Below are positions 8,750 to 17,533 of a stretch of DNA of 64,000 nucleotides, one piece after another. This DNA comes from Nitrincola lacisaponensis (GTDB taxonomy: Bacteria > Pseudomonadota > Gammaproteobacteria > Pseudomonadales > Balneatricaceae). The translations under genes were made by a program, and so were the position numbers. The notes under the pieces are model-generated. The model made no database searches, had not been told where the DNA came from, and worked only from the letters and a program-made list of their open reading frames with translations. Where the stretch lies: positions 558,001-622,000 of the forward strand of contig NZ_JMSZ01000032.1 in assembly GCF_000691225.1 (NCBI RefSeq), written 5' to 3'. Every line of letters begins with the position of its first letter. Positions within the stretch are counted from its first letter, which is position 1.

Positions 8750-9234
8750 TGTCGCTGCATATTCACATCTCTATCGCGCAGCAACGCTTGTCACTCTATG
8801 ATGACGAGCGTGTGTTGTGCAGTTTTTCAGTTTCTACCGCCAGTCGGGGTCCAGGTAACCAGGAAAACTCTGGTTGTACGCCACTTGGCCGGCACCGAAT
8901 CCGTGCTAAAATTGGCGCCGGTTTGCCGCAGAACGCGGTGCTGGTTGGGCGACGTTTTACCGGTGAAATCTACAGTCCGGAGCTGGCACTTCAGCATCCT
9001 CAGCGAGACTGGATTCTGACGCGCATTCTTTGGTTGTGTGGTGAGCAGCCAGGGTATAATCGACTCGGCAGTGTCGATAGCATGCGCCGATATATCTATA
9101 TTCATGGCACTCCGGATACTGAACCTATGGGTGAACCCCGTTCGCATGGCTGTATCCGTATGCGTAATAGTGACATTACTGAACTTTTCCAACAGGTTCC
9201 GACGGGTTGTCGGGTCCTGATAACGGCTGAATGA
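8749..9234 (+). CDS. Leaderless YkuD-domain enzyme, probable cytosolic L,D-carboxypeptidase or transpeptidase
   Basis: A 161-residue YkuD catalytic domain with nothing else. The active-site signature runs IYIHGTPDTEPMGEPRSHGCIRM, with H119, H133 and the catalytic C135. There is no signal peptide or membrane segment: the protein starts directly with the first strand of the fold. Most YkuD enzymes crosslink periplasmic peptidoglycan, but leaderless forms such as Acinetobacter ElsL and Vibrio LdcV act in the cytosol as L,D-carboxypeptidases in wall recycling. Sitting between psrA and nagZ, which encodes a cytosolic recycling enzyme, favours that role. It overlaps psrA by 1 base. Confidence 0.82.
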   Translation: MSLHIHISIAQQRLSLYDDERVLCSFSVSTASRGPGNQENSGCTPLGRHRIRAKIGAGLPQNAVLVGRRFTGEIYSPELALQHPQRDWILTRILWLCGEQPGYNRLGSVDSMRRYIYIHGTPDTEPMGEPRSHGCIRMRNSDITELFQQVPTGCRVLITAE

Positions 9235-9242
9235 GAGGCTAC

Positions 9243-10247
9243 ATGACAACAGGCGCCTTGATGCTGGACCTGGTGGGTACCCAGCTGACAGATGAAGAAG
9301 CACAGCGATTGCAGCAGCCGGAAGTGGGCGGTTTGATTCTGTTCAGTCGTAACTATACGAACCCCGGGCAGCTGAATGAGCTGATGCATGCTATTCGTGC
9401 AGTCCGTACAGACCTGATTGTCGCCGTAGATCAGGAAGGCGGTCGCGTACAGCGGTTTCGTGAAGGATTTACCCGACTGCCGCCTATGGCCTGTCTTGGG
9501 CAGATCTATACCCGTGAGCCTGAACGTGCCCGTTATCTGGCAACAGAGTTGGGCTGGCTGATGGCCACCGAATTGCGTGAGTTTGATATAGATATCAGCT
9601 TTGCGCCAGTGCTGGATATTGACTGGCAACAGAGCTCAGTGATTGGTGATCGTGCTTTTTCCTCAGACCCTCAGATACTCATCAGCCTTTCAACTGCATT
9701 TATGCAAGGGATGCATGAGGCAGGCATGGCTGCAACCGGTAAGCACTTCCCCGGCCATGGCTGGGTGACAGCTGATTCCCATCTTGAACTTCCAGTGGAT
9801 GAGCGTGCTGAAGCGGCATTGGACGCGGCCGATATTTGCCCGTTCAAGGCGTTGATCGACAAGGGGCTGGATGCGATTATGCCGGCACATGTCGTATACA
9901 GTCAGGTAGACGCTGAGCCCGCCGGTTTTTCAACCTACTGGCTGAAACAAAAATTGCGTGGTGCGTTAGGATTTAAGGGTGTGATATTCAGTGATGACTT
10001 GACGATGGAAGGCGCCAGCCTTGCCGGCAGTTATGTTGAACGCTGTCGCCGGGCTTTAGAGGCCGGGTGTGATATGGTGCTAGTATGCAACCAACCCGAG
10101 CGAGCCGTTGAAGTATTGACCTGGTTACAGTCTCAGCCAGCGGTGTTTAATCCCCGCATAGCAACCATGCGTGGTAAACCCGTGTCTCAGGCTGGGCGTG
10201 AAGAGCGATTGCAGCAGGCCCGAAAACTCGCCGCCGAGTGTCTTTGA
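9243..10247 (+). CDS. nagZ: Beta-N-acetylglucosaminidase NagZ
   Basis: Cytosolic GH3 enzyme removing GlcNAc from anhydro-muropeptides during wall recycling, and so shaping the inducer pool for AmpC-type beta-lactamases. Key motifs are VDQEGGRVQRF, ATGKHFPGHGWVTADSH (substrate-binding and acid/base loop) and FSDDLTMEGA (nucleophile Asp). I start at the ATG at 9243 (334 residues), with AGAGG 4 bases upstream and an N-terminus (TTGALMLDL) like the family's. An ATG at 9231 overlapping the previous stop would add only four residues and remains possible. Confidence 0.95.
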   Translation: MTTGALMLDLVGTQLTDEEAQRLQQPEVGGLILFSRNYTNPGQLNELMHAIRAVRTDLIVAVDQEGGRVQRFREGFTRLPPMACLGQIYTREPERARYLATELGWLMATELREFDIDISFAPVLDIDWQQSSVIGDRAFSSDPQILISLSTAFMQGMHEAGMAATGKHFPGHGWVTADSHLELPVDERAEAALDAADICPFKALIDKGLDAIMPAHVVYSQVDAEPAGFSTYWLKQKLRGALGFKGVIFSDDLTMEGASLAGSYVERCRRALEAGCDMVLVCNQPERAVEVLTWLQSQPAVFNPRIATMRGKPVSQAGREERLQQARKLAAECL

Positions 10248-10272
10248 TTAAACGTATTGTCTAAGAGAACCC

Positions 10273-12021
10273 ATGCAAGCATCTAGTCGCGATTCCAGCC
10301 GTGAAAAATCCCGTTGGCTCAAAGGGCTGGTTGGGGATGAAAAACGCTGGATTCGCCTTAGCATCGCCGCAGGTCTTTTTGCTGGCTTGATGCTGATTCT
10401 TCAAGCGCATCTGTTGGCTCGGGCCGTTGATGCAACACTCTTCCATCAGGCTCAGTTGCCGGATCTCTGGCCCTGGCTAGTGGTGATCCTGCTGGCATTG
10501 ATCGTACGTGTACTGGCCGGCATGCTGCGCGAGTGGTGTGGTCAGCGTGCCTCCGTGGGCGTCCGTGCGCGTTTACGTGCCGAGTTACTGCAGCGACTGG
10601 CCGCACTGGGGCCAGCTTATACGCGACAGCAGCGCAGTGGTGAACTAAGTAGCGTGCTGATAGAGCAGGTTGAGGCGCTGGACGGTTTTATCGCACGTTA
10701 TCTGCCGCAAATGGCACTGTCGGTCATGCTGCCTCTGGTTATTCTTGTGTTCGTATTACCGATTAACTGGGCTGCTGCACTGATTTTTCTCATTACTGCT
10801 CCACTGATTCCGGTGTTTATGGCGTTAGTTGGCACCCGGGCTGCCGAAGCCAATCGTCGCAACTTCAAGGCGCTGGCTCAACTGAGTGCTTATTTCCTTG
10901 ATGTTGTTCAGGGTTTGGCGACACTGAAACTGTTTTCCCAGAGTCAGGCTCAACGACAGATTATTGCCCGTAATGCGGAAGAGTTTCGCTTGCGCACCAT
11001 GCAGGTTTTGCGGCTGGCATTTTTGTCTTCGGCTGTGCTGGAGTTTTTTGCGTCTGTCTCGATTGCTGTTCTGGCGGTTTACCTGGGCTTCAGTTTTCTG
11101 GGGTTGCTGGATTTTGGTAGCTGGGGCGGGCAAATCACGCTTTACCACGCCTTGTTTCTGTTGATACTGGCCCCTGAGTTTTATCTGCCGCTACGTGAGC
11201 TGGGTACGCATTACCATGCCAAGCAGGAAGCCACGGCTGCTGCTGAACGTATCCTCGATCTGCTTAACGAAGCGGAGCGTCTTGAAGCCGGTGGCAGTGT
11301 GCCGATGGGCAAGGGTTTACCTGGACTGGCTCTGGATCAGGTCAGCTTCAGTTATGCTGGTCAGTCATCTGCTGTGCTGCAACACTGTTCGTTCCGGGTA
11401 AACCCAGGCGAATGTGTGGCGCTGGTGGGGCCCAGCGGAGCAGGAAAGTCAACGGTTCTGAATCTGCTGGCCGGATTTGAACGTCCCGCCGAAGGGCAGG
11501 TTCTGATTGGCGATCAGCCCCTCTCAAGTCTGTCTCGGCAAGACTGGATGCAGCGTATAGCCTTCGTCAGTCAGCATACTACTCTGTTCCCTGGGTCTAT
11601 TCGTGACAACCTTCTTATGGCGAAGCCTGATGCTTCTGATGCCGCGTTACAGAATGCCTGTGACAAGGCTGCTGCAAGTGAGTTCATTCAACGCTTGCCG
11701 GATGGGCTGAATACCCAGGTGGGAGAGGCCGGTAATAATTTCTCGGGCGGACAGATACAACGCCTCGCATTGGCCCGTGCATTTTTAAAGGATGCTCCGG
11801 TGCTGTTACTGGATGAGCCAACAGCGAGTCTGGATCAGGAAAGTGAGGCACAGGTATTGAAGGCGCTGGAGCACTTATGTCAGGGGCGTACAACTCTTCT
11901 GCTGACACACCGTCCCACAACATTGCGTCTGGCGCAGCGTATTCTGCATTTACATCAGGGACAGTGTATTGAAGCGGCTATAGAGTCACCGACAGCACAG
12001 CTGAAGGAGGGCAGTGAATGA
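10273..12021 (+). CDS. cydD: Thiol reductant ABC exporter subunit CydD
   Basis: Half of the CydDC heterodimer, which exports cysteine and glutathione and is needed to assemble cytochrome bd. The 582-residue protein has an N-terminal six-helix membrane domain and a C-terminal ATPase with Walker A GPSGAGKST, signature FSGGQIQR and Walker B VLLLDEPTASLDQ. It starts 25 bases after nagZ with AGAGAA upstream and overlaps cydC by 4 bases. In E. coli cydDC lies beside trxB and aat; here those genes are about 23 kb away, and no cydAB is in the window. Confidence 0.94.
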   Translation: MQASSRDSSREKSRWLKGLVGDEKRWIRLSIAAGLFAGLMLILQAHLLARAVDATLFHQAQLPDLWPWLVVILLALIVRVLAGMLREWCGQRASVGVRARLRAELLQRLAALGPAYTRQQRSGELSSVLIEQVEALDGFIARYLPQMALSVMLPLVILVFVLPINWAAALIFLITAPLIPVFMALVGTRAAEANRRNFKALAQLSAYFLDVVQGLATLKLFSQSQAQRQIIARNAEEFRLRTMQVLRLAFLSSAVLEFFASVSIAVLAVYLGFSFLGLLDFGSWGGQITLYHALFLLILAPEFYLPLRELGTHYHAKQEATAAAERILDLLNEAERLEAGGSVPMGKGLPGLALDQVSFSYAGQSSAVLQHCSFRVNPGECVALVGPSGAGKSTVLNLLAGFERPAEGQVLIGDQPLSSLSRQDWMQRIAFVSQHTTLFPGSIRDNLLMAKPDASDAALQNACDKAAASEFIQRLPDGLNTQVGEAGNNFSGGQIQRLALARAFLKDAPVLLLDEPTASLDQESEAQVLKALEHLCQGRTTLLLTHRPTTLRLAQRILHLHQGQCIEAAIESPTAQLKEGSE

Positions 12022-13676
12022 GCAGTTTGGCCCCCTTTATCCGTTTGATGAAGCCCCATCTGGGTTGGGTCTTGTTGGGTAGCTTTCTAGGACTCTTAAC
12101 CCTGTTTGCCAGTATCGGCCTGCTAACCCTGTCAGGTTGGTTTATTGCAGCGACCGCCCTTGCGGGCGTTTCGGTGGCGACAGCTCAGGCATTTAATTAC
12201 ATGACACCTGGCGGTGGTGTCCGGGGCTTTGCCATTGCTCGTACAGCAGGGCGCTACTTTGAACGCATCACTACTCACGAAGCTACTTTCCGTCTGCTGG
12301 CAGACTTGCGCAGCTGGTTCTATGGGCACTTGGAGCCCCTGAACCCGGCACGTTTACATCATTACCGCTCAGCTGATCTGCTGAATCGGATTATCACCGA
12401 TATCAACTCGCTGGATAATCTTTATCTGCGAGTGCTCTCGCCGAGCTTGATTGCAGCAGTAACCACTTTGCTGGTATCAGGGTTTTTATGGTGGGTTGCA
12501 CCGTCTTTGGGTGTGCTGATTCTGGTTGCGCTGTTGAGTGCCGGTATTCTGATTCCCATGTTGGGGCACCGTTTGGGTGCCACGCTGGGGCAGTCACAGG
12601 TTGCAAAAGCATCAGCCCTGCGCCAGGCCAGCCTGAGTTATGTGCAGGGCATGAGTGAGTTGCATCTCTATCAGGCACTGGATACCCAGCAGGCACTGCT
12701 GGAACAGCGTCAGCAGTCTTTACTGGACACCCAGTTGCGCATGAGCCTGATTACCGGTCTGGTGACCGGGCTGATGGCGCTGGCGGCGGGTTTGACAACC
12801 CTGCTGGCGTTGATTATTGGTGTTTCACTGGTCACCGAAGGTTCGTTGGCACCTGCCTGGCTGGCACTGGTGGTGTTCTGTGTGCTGGCCAGTTTTGAAG
12901 CGGTTGCACCTTTACCCATGGCCTTCCAATATCTGGGTAAAACGCGTGCAGCGGCTGCCAATTTGCTAGAGATTACTGAACAGCGCAGTGATATTGTTTT
13001 TCCGGCTCAACCTGTCCAGCCCACAGCGCCAGGTGAAATCAGATTGCAGGAGGTCAGTTTTGCCTATGACTCAACATCTGTACTCCAGCAACTGAGCCTG
13101 CATATTAAACCGGGCGAAAAAATAGCCCTGACAGGCCATACCGGTAGCGGTAAAAGTTCAGTCATTAATTTACTGACGCGCTTTTGGCTGTATCAGCAGG
13201 GGCAGATATACCTGGGTGGCGTGCCTGTTGAGGCATACCCGGAAGCTCAACTACGCCAGCAATTGTCAGTCTTATCCCAGCCGGTACAGCTTTTTGCCGG
13301 TAGTGTCAGAGACAACCTGCGTCTGGGGAACCCGGATGCGACTGATGTCGAGATGATGCAACTGCTTGAGCAGTTGGAGTTGGTTGATATGCTGGGCAGT
13401 GAAGGTTTAGAGAGAGAGGTCGGCGAGGGGGGTAACCGCCTGTCCGGTGGTCAGCGCAAGCGCCTGGGGGTTGCCAGGGCGTTGTTGAAGCCAGCTCCTG
13501 TCCTGATTCTGGATGAGCCGACAGAAGGGTTGGATATGGATACGGCACAGCAAGTACTGGACACGCTGCTAAATTATCGGCCTGGCCAAACAGTGTTGAT
13601 GATTACACATCATCGTCAGGGGCTGGAGAGGTTTGATCAGTGTATTCAGCTGGATCGTGGTCGTCGTATTGATTGA
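12018..13676 (+). CDS. cydC: Thiol reductant ABC exporter subunit CydC
   Basis: Partner of CydD in the thiol exporter. The 552-residue protein has the same exporter layout: membrane domain, then Walker A GHTGSGKSS, signature LSGGQRKR and Walker B VLILDEPTEGLD, ending with the H-loop ITHHRQGLERF. It overlaps cydD by ATGA, consistent with coupled translation of a 1:1 complex. After the stop, 13680-13694 can form a small hairpin (CTCAAG, GGG loop, CTTGAG) but without a T-run. Confidence 0.94.
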   Translation: MSSLAPFIRLMKPHLGWVLLGSFLGLLTLFASIGLLTLSGWFIAATALAGVSVATAQAFNYMTPGGGVRGFAIARTAGRYFERITTHEATFRLLADLRSWFYGHLEPLNPARLHHYRSADLLNRIITDINSLDNLYLRVLSPSLIAAVTTLLVSGFLWWVAPSLGVLILVALLSAGILIPMLGHRLGATLGQSQVAKASALRQASLSYVQGMSELHLYQALDTQQALLEQRQQSLLDTQLRMSLITGLVTGLMALAAGLTTLLALIIGVSLVTEGSLAPAWLALVVFCVLASFEAVAPLPMAFQYLGKTRAAAANLLEITEQRSDIVFPAQPVQPTAPGEIRLQEVSFAYDSTSVLQQLSLHIKPGEKIALTGHTGSGKSSVINLLTRFWLYQQGQIYLGGVPVEAYPEAQLRQQLSVLSQPVQLFAGSVRDNLRLGNPDATDVEMMQLLEQLELVDMLGSEGLEREVGEGGNRLSGGQRKRLGVARALLKPAPVLILDEPTEGLDMDTAQQVLDTLLNYRPGQTVLMITHHRQGLERFDQCIQLDRGRRID

Positions 13677-13785
13677 TCTCAAGGGGCTTGAGTGACGGCG
13701 ACAGCCGGACTATGCTGTAAACAGTGAGTCTACCAGACAGGTCACTTCAGCTAAGGGCGGTATCTCCTTGAAGTATCAGGAAACC

Positions 13786-15348
13786 ATGAACACCATTTAT
13801 GCACGCCTTGATCGGCTGGGTGACCTGCCGGTATTCAGTGCAACGGTGAATCAGATCCGTCAGATCAGTAGTGCCGGTGATACGGATGCGATGGCACTCG
13901 CTATTGCAGTGATGAAAGATGCCAACCTCACCACCAAACTGCTGCGTTTGGCCAATTCAAACCATTACAACCGCAGTGGTGGCAAGGTCACGGCTATCTC
14001 TCGGGCCGTGGTGCTTATCGGTTTTGAACGTATCCGCAACCTGTGTATGACCCTGAAGCTGATTGAAAGCTTTGCTGATCAGGAGCGTGATACCAGTGTC
14101 GAGGATCTGCTTGTCGCGGCCGTACTGAATGCTGCAACAGCCCGTGATTTGGCATTGTCTGCCGGGGTCGAGGATGTCGAGGAAACCTATATCTGTGGGC
14201 TGCTGTTCAGCCTGGGTGAAATCGTGGTTGCCTTCACTCTGCCTGAACTCTACCGTGACATGCAGATTATGCGCAGGGAGCGCCGTCTCAGTTGGGTCAA
14301 TATCCAGCAACAGGCTCTGGGCGGTGAGTTTGTCAGTATTGGCCGCGATCTGATTCAAAGCTGGGGATTCTCCAAACGGGTTGTCAGCAGCCTTAGAACC
14401 GGAGAGGCGCCGGTGGGCTGCTCCGAACAGGAGCGTTTGAACCAGCAGATTGTCTCAGGCTGTCACCAGTTGTTTGAGCAGATTTATCAGCGCTCTCCTC
14501 AGCTTCAGGGGGATGAGTACACTGAGCAATTGGTGCATATGGCTGAGCTGACTCGTCTTCCCCCTGAAAAACTCGAAGAAACGCTGAATCACTCCGTTCG
14601 TCAACTCTGTGATCATATTGATCAGTACGGTTTGTCACACAGAGCCCTGATTCCGCCAGTTGCGGCCAGTGGTAATGAGTCACTGGATGAAATGACCCGC
14701 AAGGTTGCATTTTATGTCCATGCTCGCCAGGAGCAGCAACGCAACAAGCAAAAGCAGGAAGATGCTTATGCCGCCGAGCAGCGTCAGCGCCTGGCTGAGT
14801 ACAATCAGCGCCAACTCCAGTATCTTGAGAAAATGAGCGAATTGATGACGGGGCAGGCCCCGACAACCGAGATATTGCTGACCTGTGTCGAAGGCATTGA
14901 AGCCAGCAGTTCCCTGGAGCGGGTGGTATTTTGTCTCAGTGTCGAGGGTGGTAAACAGCTGGTAGCCAAATTGCTCGAAGGAGAGCAGCTGGACCCGCTA
15001 ATGGTCTATTTTCAGCTTAATCGTGAAGATCCGCAGCACCGTCTGTTTTTTCATATACTGGATCGTGGCGCTGCACTGCTGGTGCCTGATGCCCGTGATC
15101 CTGGCTGGCAAAACCGTTTACCCAAAGCTTATTTGCACAGTGTAATGCCAGGTGGTTTGATCGTGTCGCCACTGATTGTATCGGGAAAAACCCTGGGACT
15201 GCTGTATGCCGATAAAACTGAGACCTCCGGTCCGGTAGAGGATCGTGATTTCAAAGTCTTTAATCAGTTCCTGGTACAGTGTCGCATTGCTCTGGAAATG
15301 GGCAAGCATCTGACCAGCGCACCTCTTAAAAAACAGCAGGAGAAATAG
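13786..15348 (+). CDS. HDOD-GAF signalling protein
   Basis: About 520 residues. The N-terminal HDOD domain (a relative of the HD phosphohydrolases without the metal dyad) shows LPVFSATVNQI, VMKDANLTTKLLRLANS and AVVLIGFERIRNL. A charged coiled coil around residues 305-350 (EEQQRNKQKQE-type) links it to a C-terminal GAF domain (VFCLSVEGG to GLLYADK). Such proteins act in signal networks tied to motility, biofilm or cyclic di-GMP; the specific role is unknown. I prefer the ATG at 13786, with AGGAA upstream, over a TTG at 13768. The next gene starts at the base after its stop. Confidence 0.78.
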   Translation: MNTIYARLDRLGDLPVFSATVNQIRQISSAGDTDAMALAIAVMKDANLTTKLLRLANSNHYNRSGGKVTAISRAVVLIGFERIRNLCMTLKLIESFADQERDTSVEDLLVAAVLNAATARDLALSAGVEDVEETYICGLLFSLGEIVVAFTLPELYRDMQIMRRERRLSWVNIQQQALGGEFVSIGRDLIQSWGFSKRVVSSLRTGEAPVGCSEQERLNQQIVSGCHQLFEQIYQRSPQLQGDEYTEQLVHMAELTRLPPEKLEETLNHSVRQLCDHIDQYGLSHRALIPPVAASGNESLDEMTRKVAFYVHARQEQQRNKQKQEDAYAAEQRQRLAEYNQRQLQYLEKMSELMTGQAPTTEILLTCVEGIEASSSLERVVFCLSVEGGKQLVAKLLEGEQLDPLMVYFQLNREDPQHRLFFHILDRGAALLVPDARDPGWQNRLPKAYLHSVMPGGLIVSPLIVSGKTLGLLYADKTETSGPVEDRDFKVFNQFLVQCRIALEMGKHLTSAPLKKQQEK

Positions 15349-16161
15349 ATGTCAAATGATCATCATGGGCTGGCATGTACACTGGTTCAGTGCGATTTGC
15401 GTTGGGAAGCGCCGCAGGAAAACTGTAGCCGTATTGAAGCCTTGCTGGGTGATCTGAATGGAGATAAAACAGATCTGATCATCTTGCCGGAAATGTTTGC
15501 TACAGGATTTACCATGAACTCCCGCGAGATGGCGCAAGCATCGGATCAGAGTGATGTGATTCAGTGGATGCAGGCGCAGGCCAGGGCGCGCCAATGTGTC
15601 ATTACAGGCAGTGTGGCTGTTCAGGAAGAAGGTCAGTATTTCAACAGAATGGTTTGGGCAACCCCTGACGGGGCGTTGGTGTTCTATGATAAGCGTCACC
15701 TGTTTCGCATGGCTGGAGAGCATGAACGTTACGCGATGGGAGATGAGCGTGTTGTGGTAACGCTCAAGGGATTCCGTATTCTGTTGAGCGTGTGTTATGA
15801 CCTGCGTTTTCCTGTCTGGTTACGGCAGCAGTCATCCGATGAACAACCCTTTGAGTATGATCTGCTACTGTGTGTAGCCAACTGGCCTGCACCCCGTGCG
15901 CATCCCTGGCGGACCCTGCTCCAGGCACGTGCAATAGAGAACCTGAGTTATGTCATCGGTGTCAATCGTGTAGGCGAAGATGCCAAGGGTAACCAGTATA
16001 GTGGTGATTCCATGCTGGTCGATTTCAAGGGAGTACCCTTGTGCGATCATCCGGCAGGCACGGCCTTCATTCAAACCTGCCAGCTTTCCAAAGCTGCCTT
16101 GAACGGCTTTCGGGAGCAGTTTCCAGCCTGGCAGGATGCAGATCGCTTTCTGGTATTCTAA
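15349..16161 (+). CDS. yafV: Omega-amidase YafV-like carbon-nitrogen hydrolase
   Basis: A 270-residue nitrilase-superfamily enzyme with the Glu-Lys-Cys triad: IILPEMFATGF (Glu), VFYDKRHLFRM (Lys) and LLSVCYDLRFPVW (Cys). It aligns along its length with E. coli YafV, which deaminates the omega-amides of 2-oxoglutaramate and 2-oxosuccinamate. This is metabolite repair of by-products from glutamine and asparagine transaminases. The C-terminus FPAWQDADRFLVF is also typical. It directly follows the HDOD-GAF gene with no gap, so co-expression is likely even though the jobs look unrelated. Confidence 0.9.
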   Translation: MSNDHHGLACTLVQCDLRWEAPQENCSRIEALLGDLNGDKTDLIILPEMFATGFTMNSREMAQASDQSDVIQWMQAQARARQCVITGSVAVQEEGQYFNRMVWATPDGALVFYDKRHLFRMAGEHERYAMGDERVVVTLKGFRILLSVCYDLRFPVWLRQQSSDEQPFEYDLLLCVANWPAPRAHPWRTLLQARAIENLSYVIGVNRVGEDAKGNQYSGDSMLVDFKGVPLCDHPAGTAFIQTCQLSKAALNGFREQFPAWQDADRFLVF

Positions 16162-16194
16162 GCGGACTGTGCATCCTTACCCGAGTCTGCAGCT

Positions 16195-17418
16195 TCAGTG
16201 TGCGGCACTTTCATACAGTGCCTGCATGGATTCGCGTGTCAGACGCAATCCCTCTCGGTAAGCGTTTTCATACAGCTCACCATCAAAATCTGCGGGCAAT
16301 TTGTCCCATTCACCGCTCTCATAGCTCATGACTTGTGACAGAATGCTGCCAAGAGGACCGCTCTGATCAGCAATTGCCTGCTTGATATCATCAGCCAGTG
16401 GCAGCTGCACCAGCAGCTCGTCTTGCTGAATATCCAGCAACAGATGTATGCCTGACATCATGCCGACCATGAAATAGGCGGATACCGGCTGGCGTTTCTG
16501 TTGCTTGGCAATGAGTTCGCACATATGTGCACGCGTCAGCAGGTTACGGGTCAACTCTTCAGGCTTGCCTGTGTGGGCATCCAGAGAAATGACTGTTGCC
16601 CATTTACGTACTTGTTCCAGGCCCAGCAGAACCACTGCCTGAGCCACAGACTCCACTTCACGCACCAGCGCGTAAGCGGCCGAGTTTACAATGCGCAGCA
16701 ATTTATATGTGAGTACCGGGTCCTGAAGAATCAGCTTTTCAATTTTTTCCGGAGTTGCTTTGGGATCACCCAAAATCTGTAACAGCTGAATCAGCACCAC
16801 CTGATTGGCTTTAACTTTCTGGCCTGGCAGAGCCCGAGGTTTGCTCAGGAAATTACCCTGAAACAGGCTGAATTTGTGCTCTACACAAAGTTCCAGTGTT
16901 TCATAATCGCTGATATGTGTTGCCATCAGCGGGCGTTTCCAGACTGCCATATCCTGACGCAAAGCCTCGATTTCAGTCGGTGTTTTATCGGCAACACTGA
17001 CCTTGATGAGATACACCAGCTTCAGCAGTGATGCATAGGCCTCAGGTTGATCAATACCACTGACGGCAATGCGGTAACCTTCATTGATCAGCGGTACCAG
17101 TGCCTTGAGAGCCTCTTTGGGGTCAATGCCTCGCAGGTTGAACTCCAGGATTACCTGTTTTTTCGGCAGGCCTGGGAGACCGGTTTGCTGCAGCAGAGCA
17201 AAGGACAGTGCAATAAATGCCGGCACGCGTTTTACTTCGCCCTGATCAGAAATGCTGGTGTAGGCATCCAGTACAGCCGCTGAAGACAGACTGTCATCCT
17301 CAGTGCTGACCAGTTGTTGGACAGAATCTGTCTGGCACAAGAGTTCATACGCAACAACTTTCTGATGTGCATCAAAGATTGGCTGGCGGGTTAGAAGCAT
17401 CTGAGCCTGATTGCTCAT
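16195..17418 (-). CDS. EAL-HDOD (YuxH-type) signalling protein with a degenerate EAL domain
   Basis: A 407-residue protein: an N-terminal EAL-like domain (TRQPIFDAHQKVVAYELLCQ) followed by a C-terminal HDOD domain (LILQDPVLTYKLLRIVNSAAY, AVVLLGLEQVRKWATV). The EAL signature has become ELL, and the metal-ligand motifs around LEFNLRGID are not conserved, so cyclic di-GMP hydrolysis is unlikely. YuxH-like proteins of this layout are thought to act as scaffolds or degenerate sensors. It converges on yafV (33 bases apart) and is divergent from rbgA across 115 bases that must hold both promoters. Confidence 0.82.
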   Translation of the reverse strand: MSNQAQMLLTRQPIFDAHQKVVAYELLCQTDSVQQLVSTEDDSLSSAAVLDAYTSISDQGEVKRVPAFIALSFALLQQTGLPGLPKKQVILEFNLRGIDPKEALKALVPLINEGYRIAVSGIDQPEAYASLLKLVYLIKVSVADKTPTEIEALRQDMAVWKRPLMATHISDYETLELCVEHKFSLFQGNFLSKPRALPGQKVKANQVVLIQLLQILGDPKATPEKIEKLILQDPVLTYKLLRIVNSAAYALVREVESVAQAVVLLGLEQVRKWATVISLDAHTGKPEELTRNLLTRAHMCELIAKQQKRQPVSAYFMVGMMSGIHLLLDIQQDELLVQLPLADDIKQAIADQSGPLGSILSQVMSYESGEWDKLPADFDGELYENAYREGLRLTRESMQALYESAAH

Positions 17419-17533
17419 GGTACGGGATAACCTTATTGTCTACTGAGGGATTAAGGAAAGTGTATAATGTTTGCAGTTAGAGCGCACTAGTTAGACGTTC
17501 TGATTCCACTTAAGTTTGAATAGTTTGGAAAAT

